Origin: Halomonas sp.
GTDB lineage: Bacteria; Pseudomonadota; Gammaproteobacteria; Pseudomonadales; Halomonadaceae
DNA: 64,000 nucleotides
Assembly (NCBI RefSeq): GCF_017515565.1
Contig: NZ_JAFWFN010000005.1
Span: 62,001-126,000, forward strand
Direction of reading: 5' to 3'
Position 1 is the stretch's first letter. Each line of letters opens with the position of its first letter. The notes under the pieces are model-generated. The model had not been told where the DNA came from. It saw only the letters and a program-made list of their open reading frames with translations, and did not search any database. Position numbers and translations under genes: made by a program. Positions 44,346 to 51,112 of this stretch are shown here, piece after piece.

Positions 44346-45014
44346 CTAAAGCTTAGTCTTAGCCTCCACCGCCACGCCCAGTATCCGGCAATTTCCGTTG
44401 ATCGGTATGAGGGGATACGCAGGGTTGAGTGGTTTTAAATATTTCTGTCCACTTTCAACGATATATTTCTTAAACGTAGCTTCGTTGCTTTCGTCTAGCT
44501 GGGCTACCACCAGTTTTCCTGGCGTCGCTTCAATGCCGGTATCCACCAGTACCAGCGTTCCCTCTGGAATGCTGGGCCTTACGCCTGCTGGTGCGGTCAT
44601 TGAGTCGCCAGCCACTTCCAACCAAAAGGCTGGCCCTTTGGCACTGTAGTCTGTGGTTTCGTGCTGTTCTTCCATGCCTGCAGGATATGGCACTACACAC
44701 TCTGCAAACTTGCCTGCCTGAACGCTAGAAATCACAGGGTAGCGATAGTAGCGCAGCGGTGTGGGTGCTATAGACACGTTGTTATTAGTGGCAGAGCTTA
44801 CTGCGCCTGCAACCATTTCGCCTTTGCCAGTAGCAAGCCATAAGGCGCTCACTCCTAGCTCATGAGCAATCTGGGTAGAGAATGATGTTGACTTAGATTT
44901 GCCGCGCTCTAAATCCGAGATGCTAGTTTGTTGCACGCCAATTTTTTTGGCGAGCTCTGCTTGATTAAGGCCAGCCAACTTCCTGGCTTTTTTAAGGCGG
45001 TCTTTGAATTCCAT
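44346..45014 (-). CDS. CI-type repressor (XRE HTH + S24 peptidase)
   Basis: A 222-residue phage repressor. Residues 1-65 form the HTH (LAGLNQAELAKKIGVQQTSI, SDLERGKSKS); the C-terminal half is a LexA/CI-like S24 self-cleaving domain with the cleavage pair Ala100-Gly101 in SSVQAGKF, Ser138 in EVAGDSMTAP and the Lys of EATFKKYIV as general base. RecA-stimulated cleavage would induce the prophage. It should bind the ATAGGnnnnCCYAT operators at PL and PR. The predicted PRM start falls at or next to the ATG and no ribosome site is present, so its mRNA is probably leaderless, as for lambda cI. Confidence 0.92.
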   Translation of the reverse strand: MEFKDRLKKARKLAGLNQAELAKKIGVQQTSISDLERGKSKSTSFSTQIAHELGVSALWLATGKGEMVAGAVSSATNNNVSIAPTPLRYYRYPVISSVQAGKFAECVVPYPAGMEEQHETTDYSAKGPAFWLEVAGDSMTAPAGVRPSIPEGTLVLVDTGIEATPGKLVVAQLDESNEATFKKYIVESGQKYLKPLNPAYPLIPINGNCRILGVAVEAKTKL

Positions 45015-45020
45015 AATCAA

Positions 45021-45049
45021 TTTATATAGGCGAACCCATATGCTTGCAA
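45021..45049 (-). promoter_or_regulatory. PRM, promoter of the repressor operon
   Basis: On the minus strand TTGCAA (45049-45044), 17 bases, then TATAAA (45026-45021). The start point would be around 45014, the A of the repressor ATG. The -35 hexamer is a palindrome shared with PR. Confidence 0.65.
45026..45039. promoter_or_regulatory. Operator at PRM
   Basis: ATAGG CGAA CCCAT, matching ATAGGnnnnCCYAT. It overlaps the PRM spacer and the edge of its -10, the place where binding would shut off repressor synthesis (OR3-like). Confidence 0.7.
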
Positions 45050-45072
45050 ACGGGTATTCCTATACTTATTAT
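45044..45072 (+). promoter_or_regulatory. PR, rightward early promoter
   Basis: TTGCAA (45044-45049), a 17-base spacer and TATTAT (45067-45072) precede cro. Operators lie in the spacer (45050-45063) and just downstream of the -10 (45073-45086). Confidence 0.75.
45050..45063. promoter_or_regulatory. Operator in the PR spacer
   Basis: ACGGG TATT CCTAT, a diverged left half with a perfect right half, centred 24 bp from the PRM site. Binding would block PR (OR2-like). Confidence 0.65.
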
Positions 45073-45086
45073 ATGGGAATGCCTAT
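45073..45086. promoter_or_regulatory. Operator downstream of the PR -10
   Basis: ATGGG AATG CCTAT, the inverted form of the same palindrome, centred 23 bp from the middle site. Covers the PR start region (OR1-like). Confidence 0.7.
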
Positions 45087-45102
45087 TAAGGAGCACGCAA
45101 AG

Positions 45103-45339
45103 ATGAGTCAAACCTCTACCTTCCAAAGACTGGTGGGTTTCTTCGGCAATCAAATAAAAACAGCAGAACTGCTGAAAGTTGACCAAGCAACTGTTTCAGG
45201 GTGGGTGCGTGGAAAGCATGGCATGTCTCCTGCTGTTGCGCTGCGAGCGGAAAAGTTAACGAACGGCAAGTTTACTGCCGCCCAGCTGTGCCCTTCGGTT
45301 TTTGTTCAGCCGCCTGCTGAAAAGGTGGCGTCTCAATGA
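45103..45339 (+). CDS. Cro-like protein
   Basis: A 78-residue HTH protein, first gene of PR. LVGFFGNQIKTAELLKVDQA then TVSGWVRGKHGMSPAVALRA (about residues 8-47) is the YdaS/Cro-type fold. It is divergent from the repressor and should act at the same operators to favour lytic growth. ATG 45103 follows AAGGAG at nine bases; the ATG at 45079 lies within an operator and lacks a ribosome site. Confidence 0.85.
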   Translation: MSQTSTFQRLVGFFGNQIKTAELLKVDQATVSGWVRGKHGMSPAVALRAEKLTNGKFTAAQLCPSVFVQPPAEKVASQ

Positions 45340-45421
45340 TTCCAGTATATGAGCCAGCCCATATCAGGACAGCCCACACTGCTGGTCTGTTTGTGTGTAC
45401 AGGTGTTTGGGAGGTGAGGGT

Positions 45422-45793
45422 ATGAGCAACCAGAGCCAGTTCAGCACGGCAGAGCTTCAGCGCCGCCTGGACTCACTCAAGCAGGGGCTTGGGCACATCG
45501 GGCCACCGCTCGAGGAAATGGAACAGTGGGAAGTTGAAAAAGCCTTGGGCGGGTTGATCGAAGGTATCCAGGAGAAATATCACAAGGCGGCTGGCCTGGA
45601 ATGGAGCGCCAAGGCGCTTAGAGAAGAGGCTGATCAAATGGCCGAAACGCTGGCGCTCTATCGCCAGCGCTTGGGGTTACCGCTTACGCAAGTTCCCAAA
45701 AAAGGGGCTAAGAGAGGCGAGCCTCAATATCAAACCACTCAGGAAGATAAGGCGTCCTCATCCGTATCACCTCACGCGCGTCGGGAGGGATAG
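45422..45793 (+). CDS. Early phage protein, coiled coil
   Basis: A 123-residue helical protein (STAELQRRLDSLKQGLGHIG; SAKALREEADQMAETLALYR) of unknown function, second gene of the PR operon, in the place of lambda cII but without a helix-turn-helix. GGAGGTGAGG precedes ATG 45422. The C-terminal 28 residues are low in complexity and overlap the possible antisense gene at 45708-46106. Confidence 0.6.
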   Translation: MSNQSQFSTAELQRRLDSLKQGLGHIGPPLEEMEQWEVEKALGGLIEGIQEKYHKAAGLEWSAKALREEADQMAETLALYRQRLGLPLTQVPKKGAKRGEPQYQTTQEDKASSSVSPHARREG

Positions 45794-46106
45794 CCACATG
45801 CTCAAACTCTCCGGCCAACAAGATCAGCAAATCGTCGACGTTCATTCCCTGGGTTTCGCTTGGATGCCAATGGTGGACCTCAGCGGCACGCGCTTGGAAC
45901 AACTCAACACCTTCAAGGGCCAGCCCCAAGCTGCAATAGCGGCGGCTCAAGTGGTGCTCAAGAAATATGAGCATGAATTGCTTAAGCACTTCGCGCGTAA
46001 CCTCCAGTTGATCGTCGACCAAACATTCATTTGGGTCGATATGGCGTCTCTTAAATTCTTCACGCTCATGGGCATCCCAAAGGGCATCGTATTCGTTTTC
46101 AGCCAC
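45708..46106 (-). CDS. Possible antisense gene, acidic protein
   Basis: A 132-residue frame on the minus strand inside the rightward operon. It has GTG with AAGGAA seven to eight bases before, and a convincing soluble composition (DALWDAHEREEFKRRHIDPN; PPDAREVIRMRTPYLPEWFD). It is read in exact codon register against the plus-strand frame 45798-46193, so one of the two is probably a shadow. Protein character favours this one; operon packing favours the other. No family recognised. Confidence 0.45.
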   Translation of the reverse strand: MAENEYDALWDAHEREEFKRRHIDPNECLVDDQLEVTREVLKQFMLIFLEHHLSRRYCSLGLALEGVELFQARAAEVHHWHPSETQGMNVDDLLILLAGEFEHVAIPPDAREVIRMRTPYLPEWFDIEARLS

Positions 46107-46193
46107 GTCGTTTTCCTTCTATTAGTGGATGGTGTTGCAACTGCCACCTTAGCGGGCTTCGGCGTGGCTTTCTATTTAGAGGGTGCCGCATGA
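45798..46193 (+). CDS. Possible early phage gene (opposite strand alternative)
   Basis: A 131-residue frame that starts four bases after the preceding stop behind GGGAGGGA and ends with an ATGA overlap on the replication gene, as expected in this operon. The product has a hydrophobic C-terminus (VFVFSHVVFLLLVDGVATAT, LAGFGVAFYLEGAA) that could be a membrane helix. Much of its sequence is the codon-register complement of the minus-strand frame 45708-46106, so its reality is uncertain. Confidence 0.4.
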   Translation: MLKLSGQQDQQIVDVHSLGFAWMPMVDLSGTRLEQLNTFKGQPQAAIAAAQVVLKKYEHELLKHFARNLQLIVDQTFIWVDMASLKFFTLMGIPKGIVFVFSHVVFLLLVDGVATATLAGFGVAFYLEGAA

Positions 46194-47191
46194 GCGATGA
46201 ACGCGCCTTCCGTGGTGTTTGGATACCCGCCGAGATTTGGCTGAATCGTGAGCTATCGCTTCAAGAGAAGGTGATGCTGATTGAGATCGACAGCCTGCAG
46301 CACCCGCAAAAGGGCTGTTTCAAATCCAACAAAAAGCTTGCTGAGTTCTTTAGCCTGTCGCCTAACCGTGTTTCTGAGGTGATTAGTTCTCTCAAGAAAA
46401 AGGGCTGGGTGACGGTGAAGCAGGTGCGCCAGGGCAAGCAGATTGTTGAGCGCCGCATCTATATGAATCGCCCGTTGGATACCGCGCCTATGGGTACTCG
46501 GAAAACCGAACAGGGGTATTCGGAAAACAGTGAGAACCCTACTCGGAATCCCGAAGGGGGGTATTCGGAAAGCCGTGAGAACCCTAGTCGAGATCCCGAA
46601 GAGGGGTATTCGGAAAACCGTGAAGAGAGGGGTTCAGGTTTAGGGGTTCAGTTAGAGGGGTCCAGTAAGAGGGTTGCGCCTGGGGCTAGCCCAGCCGCGA
46701 CCGGAGGTGAATTCCTTGGTGCTGACAAATCACAGGCGGAACTGGCTAGCGCGCAGGAATCCGCCGACGATTTGCTGGCGCGAATCCCTAGCGATATGCC
46801 TGGAACTCGGGACCCGCAAGCCAAGACGTTCAAGCCGTGGGCGAACTATGCCTGTGCCTACCGAGCGCGTTATAGCACATGGCCCGTGTGGAACCAGAAG
46901 GTGGCCGCGAATATGAGCCAACTGGTCGACCGGGTAGGCGCTGAGCGCGCCCCAGGAGTGGCCGCGCATTACGTGAAACTGAACAGCCAGTTTTACACCT
47001 CCCGTATGCACCCCGTGGGCCTGCTGCTGCAGGACTGCGAATCCATCGCAACGCAATTCGTCACTGGTCAGCAGGTTACCCAAACCAAAGCGCGCCAGCT
47101 GGACAGCACCCAATCAAACCTGAGTAACGCTGAGGAGGCCAAACGCATCATGGCCGCTCGCCGCCAACAGCAGGAGTCTTCGACATGCTAA
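46190..47191 (+). CDS. O-like phage replication initiator
   Basis: A 333-residue protein. The N-terminus is a winged-helix domain: LSLQEKVMLIEIDSLQHPQK, KSNKKLAEFFSLSPNRVSEV, ISSLKKKGWVTVKQVRQGKQ. The middle (about residues 100-155) is encoded by 45-bp tandem repeats (GYSENSENPTRNPEG and variants). The C-terminal domain (KTFKPWANYACAYRARYSTW; RVGAERAPGVAAHYVKLNSQ) resembles other phage initiators. Lambda O likewise binds iterons located inside its own gene, so this gene probably carries the phage origin. Followed by a helicase-loader candidate. Confidence 0.8.
   Translation: MSDERAFRGVWIPAEIWLNRELSLQEKVMLIEIDSLQHPQKGCFKSNKKLAEFFSLSPNRVSEVISSLKKKGWVTVKQVRQGKQIVERRIYMNRPLDTAPMGTRKTEQGYSENSENPTRNPEGGYSESRENPSRDPEEGYSENREERGSGLGVQLEGSSKRVAPGASPAATGGEFLGADKSQAELASAQESADDLLARIPSDMPGTRDPQAKTFKPWANYACAYRARYSTWPVWNQKVAANMSQLVDRVGAERAPGVAAHYVKLNSQFYTSRMHPVGLLLQDCESIATQFVTGQQVTQTKARQLDSTQSNLSNAEEAKRIMAARRQQQESSTC
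46492..46627. repeat. 45-bp tandem repeats in the replication gene (iteron candidate, possible origin)
   Basis: GGGGTATTCGGAAA occurs at 46513, 46558 and 46603 with an exact 45-base period, and a related GGGTACTCGGAAAACCGAA lies at 46492. Units end in TGAGAACCCTA and ATCCCGAA. The copies differ at several bases, some changing amino acids, so DNA-level conservation is plausible. Confidence 0.75.
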
Positions 47192-47913
47192 CTGCCCATG
47201 AGTCTGAACAAGTGGTTGAGCTGGTGTACGCCACTGCCGAGGTGCTGGGGCATGAGCTACGCCCCGCGGCCGCCGTGCTAATGGCCGATGATCTGGCTAG
47301 CTACCCGTTCGAAGAGATCCGCCGTGCGCTGGCGCGCTGCCGGGCAGAGCTTCACGGAAAGTTAACCTTAGCGGCGATTATCGACCGTTTGCCGAGTGCC
47401 AATGCGCACCTGTTGCCGAACGAGGCCTGGGCGCTGGCGCTGCGTAGCCTGGACGAACAGGAAACTGTGGTGTGGACGCCTCAGATTGCCCGGGCGCTTG
47501 GTGTGGCTAAACCGGTGCTGTCCGGAGGTGATCAGATTGGTGGCCGTATGGCGTTCCTGGCGGCGTATGAGCGTGAGCTGGAAGCGGCGAAGGCAGAAGG
47601 GTGCCAGCCCGAATGGCAGGTATCGCTCGGGCATGATCAGCAGCGCCGCGAAATCGTGCTAGGGGATGCTGTCAGTGCTGGCAAATTACCCGCGCCAAAG
47701 TTGAAGCACCTGCTGCCGCCACCCGATAAGCCGCTGACCGAATCAGGTAAGCGCCAGCGTAAACGCATGGTGAGTCAGCTTCGCGAGATCATCAACAAGC
47801 CAGCGGATGCCCACGCCCAAGCCCGCCGCGAAGCGCGTGATCAGGAAGAAGCCCGCCGCCGTGAACTGCTGGCACAAGCAGACGCACCGCTGGCCGCGAT
47901 GGGAGGGCGTTGA
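47185..47913 (+). CDS. Phage replication protein, helicase-loader position
   Basis: A 242-residue protein overlapping the O-like gene by 7 bases, the place of lambda P. The N-terminal half (EEIRRALARCRAELHGKLTL, AAIIDRLPSANAHLLPNEAW) resembles the P/DnaT-like accessory proteins of phages; the C-terminal half is a charged coiled coil ending in RREARDQEEARRRELLAQAD. Function inferred from position; the family is not certain. Confidence 0.65.
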   Translation: MLTAHESEQVVELVYATAEVLGHELRPAAAVLMADDLASYPFEEIRRALARCRAELHGKLTLAAIIDRLPSANAHLLPNEAWALALRSLDEQETVVWTPQIARALGVAKPVLSGGDQIGGRMAFLAAYERELEAAKAEGCQPEWQVSLGHDQQRREIVLGDAVSAGKLPAPKLKHLLPPPDKPLTESGKRQRKRMVSQLREIINKPADAHAQARREARDQEEARRRELLAQADAPLAAMGGR

Positions 47914-47915
47914 TC

Positions 47916-48074
47916 ATGCTGAGCCGTGTTTACCACCGCCCGAAATGCCCGCTGTGCCAGTACCGCAAAAGCGCGGCTGACTTTCGAGACCCAGGTACGG
48001 GTGAGCAGCTACCAGCGTGCAAGCACTGTATGCGCAAATCCCAACGGGGTGGAGGTCAACGATGGATGGCATGA
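47916..48074 (+). CDS. Small zinc-finger phage protein
   Basis: A 52-residue frame: two CxxC pairs, KCPLCQYRKS and PACKHCMRKS, indicate one zinc finger. It starts two bases after the previous stop and its own stop overlaps the next gene. No strong ribosome site directly before; GGAGGG lies 12-13 bases upstream. Probably real because it fills the operon gap. Confidence 0.6.
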   Translation: MLSRVYHRPKCPLCQYRKSAADFRDPGTGEQLPACKHCMRKSQRGGGQRWMA

Positions 48075-48190
48075 GCTGGTTTCTGTTGGGTGTGCTTACG
48101 GGCGTGTTCATCACCATTGCCTGTGCTGCAGCAGCTTTTTGCAAGAGTGTTGAGGGGCTTAACGAACAAGGGGAGCATGACGATGGGTGA
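48062..48190 (+). CDS. Small phage membrane protein, 42 residues
   Basis: ATG 48062 follows GGAGG at 6 bases. One helix (WFLLGVLTGVFITIACAAAA) takes up most of the protein. It overlaps both neighbours. Possible inner-membrane micropeptide; function unknown. Confidence 0.6.
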   Translation: MDGMSWFLLGVLTGVFITIACAAAAFCKSVEGLNEQGEHDDG

Positions 48191-48494
48191 AGCATTGAAA
48201 GGTGGTCAGCAGGCCCGACGCGCAGCGTTATTGTGCCAAAACGTGCGTTTCGGTTTCTATCTCGATTGCCGCCGCCGTCAGGCAAAAGCGCTTGAACATT
48301 GGCAGCTTCCCGATGGAACCCATACCCCCGAGGACTGCGCTGATTTTATCCGTCACTCGTGTGGCATTCAAAGCCGTGCCGAGCTTGATCATAACGATAA
48401 GGCGTGGGCCATGCTGGAGCGGATCGTGGCCGATTATCAACGTTGGGAGCGCCAGCAAAGAATGCTCGACCAGATAGCGGGGGGTATGGCGTGA
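48183..48494 (+). CDS. Early phage protein, unknown function
   Basis: A 103-residue protein (RAALLCQNVRFGFYLDCRRR; TPEDCADFIRHSCGIQSRAE). ATG 48183 lies seven bases after GGGAG; the ATG at 48177 touches that site. Its stop overlaps the GTG of the nuclease gene (GTGA). Similar short proteins accompany VRR-NUC genes in other phages, but I cannot name the family. Confidence 0.65.
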   Translation: MGEALKGGQQARRAALLCQNVRFGFYLDCRRRQAKALEHWQLPDGTHTPEDCADFIRHSCGIQSRAELDHNDKAWAMLERIVADYQRWERQQRMLDQIAGGMA

Positions 48495-49000
48495 CGTTAC
48501 GAATCCAGAAGCCTCGTCGTCCTCGAGCACTAACCAAAAGCGGCGCGCCCCGGGCAAAGCCGGTTGATTGGGAAGGGCAGGAGCAAGCCGTGCTTATCCG
48601 CTGGCTGTATGGCGAGAAGATGCGCGGCCATCCAGTAGGTGAGTTGTTTGATGCCACTTTTCATGTACCCAACGGTGGCCACCGCAATAATAAAACCGCA
48701 AGCGACCTAAAGCGCCAGGGGGTGAAGGCAGGCGTTAGCGATCTGCCTGTTCGGCAAGCCCGCGGCGGGTGGTTCGGCTTGTACCTGGAGTTTAAAGCGA
48801 CACCACCCCGTGATGCTGCGCTGGCGCCCAGCCAATTTGATTGGTTAGAAGGCAGCGAATACGAAGGCTACTGCGCAGTGCTGGCGCGTGGGCTAGATGA
48901 GGCGAAAGCGGTGTTGAGGGAGTACGCCAGTTGGCCACGTACGCAAATCGTGGGTGAACGGCTGGCGCTTGAGAGTGGTAGTGAATGGAGGAAGGGGTGA
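48491..49000 (+). CDS. VRR-NUC domain nuclease
   Basis: A 169-residue PD-(D/E)XK nuclease of the VRR-NUC type. FHVPNGGHRNNKTASDLKRQ, then GVKAGVSDLPV (acidic Asp) and GLYLEFKA (E-x-K) give the active site; APSQFDWLEGSEYEGYCAVL is the conserved C-terminal element. Such phage enzymes are thought to cut branched DNA, replacing Holliday-junction resolvases like RusA. It starts with GTG overlapping the previous stop. Confidence 0.88.
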   Translation: MTLRIQKPRRPRALTKSGAPRAKPVDWEGQEQAVLIRWLYGEKMRGHPVGELFDATFHVPNGGHRNNKTASDLKRQGVKAGVSDLPVRQARGGWFGLYLEFKATPPRDAALAPSQFDWLEGSEYEGYCAVLARGLDEAKAVLREYASWPRTQIVGERLALESGSEWRKG

Positions 49001-49572
49001 TGGGCATGGCAGTTAAGAAAGAGGGACGCATGATGCGCGATATGTTTGAGCGAATGCCAATGGCTAGGCTGCGTGAGATCGCAAGAGAATCACATGAAGA
49101 CCATGATCCGGAGGCGGCACGGGTATTTGTAAATCGTGTACTTGATATGGAAGTGGAGCGCCGCACGTGGTTTGCCCATGAAAACCTTGGGTACCAGCCG
49201 TTTAGTTCTACCGCCAAGCTAGGTGAATCCCCGGGAGGTGGCACTGCTAAAGCTGACCCTTTAGCCATGGCTTATGATCGTGGTATTCGCATCCACTCCG
49301 CCCACGAAGAAGCACGACAGTTCTTGGAATATGCGAGGCTTCGCCCTCGTAACTTGCTGGCGGCGCTGATCCAGGCCGCGAAGACTGATCGGCGGGTGAA
49401 TGGGCCATGGGGGAAGAACTACGATCAGATAGCTGCACGCATAGGGTATTACGCCCAAATGCTGGGATGGCCACCAGGTATTGATGTATCGATTGAGTAT
49501 AAAAAAGGACAAGCAATTCAAGATGCCGGAAAGCAGGCCCGCATAATGCTCATATTACTTGCAAAGCTTTGA
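49000..49572 (+). CDS. Last early gene, possible late regulator
   Basis: A 190-residue protein of unknown family (MARLREIARESHEDHDPEAA; GPWGKNYDQIAARIGYYAQM). It is the last gene before the late promoter region, the place of lambda Q, so it is a positional candidate for the late antiterminator. No known Q-family motif or zinc cluster is visible. ATG 49000 follows GGAGG and overlaps the nuclease stop as TGATG. Confidence 0.6.
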   Translation: MGMAVKKEGRMMRDMFERMPMARLREIARESHEDHDPEAARVFVNRVLDMEVERRTWFAHENLGYQPFSSTAKLGESPGGGTAKADPLAMAYDRGIRIHSAHEEARQFLEYARLRPRNLLAALIQAAKTDRRVNGPWGKNYDQIAARIGYYAQMLGWPPGIDVSIEYKKGQAIQDAGKQARIMLILLAKL

Positions 49573-49584
49573 ATGTTTTTGGTT

Positions 49585-50517
49585 TTAGCCATCTTTAGAG
49601 GAGGTGGCTATTGCCATATTTTGTCTGTGTGGTTTGGGTAGGTAAATGTCGTGACCACAAGCGCACACTCTCCTCTTAAAAAAGCTTTCAAACATACCTA
49701 CGTCAAACCTCCTTAATATTCTTATTTTTTTTGTATATATTATAACTGACTTATCGTAACCAACTTGCCCATCAGAATTTTCGGTACCATTATTCAAAAA
49801 GGGGAAAAATGCATCAGAGTAGTCTGTTGTGATGTGAAGTTGTTGGAATTCCTTACAAAGCGAACCACTCATTATAGGTAGTATTGAAATAGCTCGCTCA
49901 CTTGTTGCTTGTGCCGGGTCTGGTAGCTCAAGAACAAAACCAATAAAGACCTTGCCATTGTCATCGCAAGTCATTATTGCACCTTCATCATCAAGCATCG
50001 CATCCAGTAAGAGTTCGTCAACTGGATTGCGGTCTAAACTCGCTCTTTCAACCCATTGTGTATATTTCCAGCCTGTATATTGTAGCAACAGCCACAAAGC
50101 CTCAGCAGTTTTTACAAAGCTGTTTATAAAACGGTTTTTAAATCTTTTTTCGAGTTGCCTGTCAATCCAAGTTGCTTCAATGGCATATGATGACCAATAT
50201 ATAGGAAGTTGTAATATAAATAATAAACTGAACGATAGGCAGAGCGCTAAAAAGCCCGACCTTGTTAGTGAGTCAATTTCATCTTGAAAAGCATTTGGTA
50301 CTAAGTTTAGGGTGTAATTAAAAAATGTGGAATCGCTAAACTTATCTTGGAGGTGGTAAGAGATTATAAAAAAGATAAGACCCCACAATGCACTTTTCAA
50401 ATATAAGTGCTGACCATTAGCTCTCGCTATTCTACCCCTGGTAAGCGTATAATTTGAAATGAAGGTGTAGCCAGCAATAAGTATTAGTACAACTAATAAA
50501 AACCTACTGCTAGCCAC
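49585..50517 (-). CDS. Membrane-anchored cargo protein (moron candidate)
   Basis: A 310-residue protein on the opposite strand to all neighbours. Three N-terminal helices (about residues 5-20, 42-57, 88-112; FLLVVLILIAGYTFISNY, ALWGLIFFIISYHL, LALCLSFSLLFILQLPIYW) are followed by a soluble domain with EGAIMTCDDNGKVFIGFVLE and MSGSLCKEFQQLHITTDYSD. The latter recalls a widespread membrane-anchored family of unknown function (DUF6338-like; tentative). A C-terminal CACGHDIYLPKPH may bind metal. The region is AT-rich. GTG start after AGGTG. Expressed with the 63-residue gene upstream. Confidence 0.75.
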   Translation of the reverse strand: MASSRFLLVVLILIAGYTFISNYTLTRGRIARANGQHLYLKSALWGLIFFIISYHLQDKFSDSTFFNYTLNLVPNAFQDEIDSLTRSGFLALCLSFSLLFILQLPIYWSSYAIEATWIDRQLEKRFKNRFINSFVKTAEALWLLLQYTGWKYTQWVERASLDRNPVDELLLDAMLDDEGAIMTCDDNGKVFIGFVLELPDPAQATSERAISILPIMSGSLCKEFQQLHITTDYSDAFFPFLNNGTENSDGQVGYDKSVIIYTKKIRILRRFDVGMFESFFKRRVCACGHDIYLPKPHRQNMAIATSSKDG

Positions 50518-50541
50518 TTAGCACACCTTTTTAAATAATTA

Positions 50542-50733
50542 TTAAGAAAAATCTAAGCTATCAATCTTTGTTCGATTGATTTTTCCAACAACATTCGTAA
50601 CTTTTCGGGAAGACATCAAAGCCTTGGCATCTACAGAAGCAACCCCTGCGCCTCTTACTTTTACGCTGGTCACATTGCCCTGTTTTTTCTGCTCACGGAA
50701 GTTTAGGAGTTTTTCTTTTAGCTTATTAGTCAT
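50542..50733 (-). CDS. Small basic cargo protein, 63 residues
   Basis: MTNKLKEKLLNFREQKKQGN and VRGAGVASVDAKALMSSRKV show a basic, partly helical protein without known family. GGGAGGGTGAA precedes the ATG and a sigma-70 promoter lies 50 bases upstream. It is followed after 24 bases by the membrane protein gene; the pair is a separate leftward unit. Could be an immunity, antitoxin-like or DNA-binding partner; none is shown by sequence. Confidence 0.7.
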   Translation of the reverse strand: MTNKLKEKLLNFREQKKQGNVTSVKVRGAGVASVDAKALMSSRKVTNVVGKINRTKIDSLDFS

Positions 50734-50789
50734 TTCACCCTCCCTTATCCACAGCTTTTTAACAGACTTATCAACAGTTATGAGTGCTT

Positions 50790-50819
50790 ATTATAAAGAA
50801 ACTTTGCTGAGCATGTAAG
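50790..50819 (-). promoter_or_regulatory. Promoter of the leftward cargo unit
   Basis: On the minus strand CTTACA (50819-50814), 18 bases, then a perfect TATAAT (50795-50790). It would start transcription about 50 bases before the 63-residue gene, independent of phage early and late promoters. Confidence 0.65.
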
Positions 50820-50929
50820 TCTCTAGTCTTTTAAATCTATTGGGTAAGGGACGAACATGCAAATACAGATACAAATAAATATTAGCCTATACCGTATGTA
50901 GTATTTTGATATTGGATATGGTCTATATG

Positions 50930-50959
50930 TTGACATTCCCTCTATGGTTGATCTACAAT
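50930..50959 (+). promoter_or_regulatory. Late promoter (PR'-like)
   Basis: A consensus TTGACA (50930-50935), 18-base spacer and TACAAT (50954-50959). Only a terminator lies between it and the endolysin gene, the arrangement of Q-controlled lambdoid late promoters. Confidence 0.75.
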
Positions 50960-51004
50960 TTGTTTAAGCTGTAATAACCTTAGCTAACTAATAAATATAC
51001 ATTA

Positions 51005-51034
51005 AGCCCTGCCGTTCACCCGGCGGGGCTTTTT
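51005..51034 (+). terminator. Late leader terminator (tR'-like)
   Basis: agccctgccg (51005-51014) pairs with cggcggggct (51021-51030) including one G-U, loop ttcacc, then TTTT. It lies about 40 bases after the predicted late start, so late expression needs antitermination or read-through. Confidence 0.8.
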
Positions 51035-51112
51035 GCTTTCTGTCGTTCCCATTGCATGCGCCTGGTGCGCCTTGCCCCGCCGTAAAGGGGCTTTCTTTCA
51101 TCAAGTGACTCT

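Larger units (their letters stand above)
50734..51112. other. Non-coding control region between cargo unit and lysis genes
   Basis: 379 bases without a gene. It holds the leftward cargo promoter (50790-50819), the rightward late promoter (50930-50959) and a terminator (51005-51034). The stretch 50830-50930 is AT-rich with no further pattern I can support. Confidence 0.7.

Noticed and set aside
46513-46627. CRISPR-like repeat array
   Set aside because: The 45-bp units are coding, imperfect and contiguous, with no spacers; they fit iterons or a protein linker.
49573-49612. Terminator between the last early gene and the cargo unit
   Set aside because: agcca / tggct can pair around the cargo stop region but the stem is short, interrupted and lacks a T-run on either strand.
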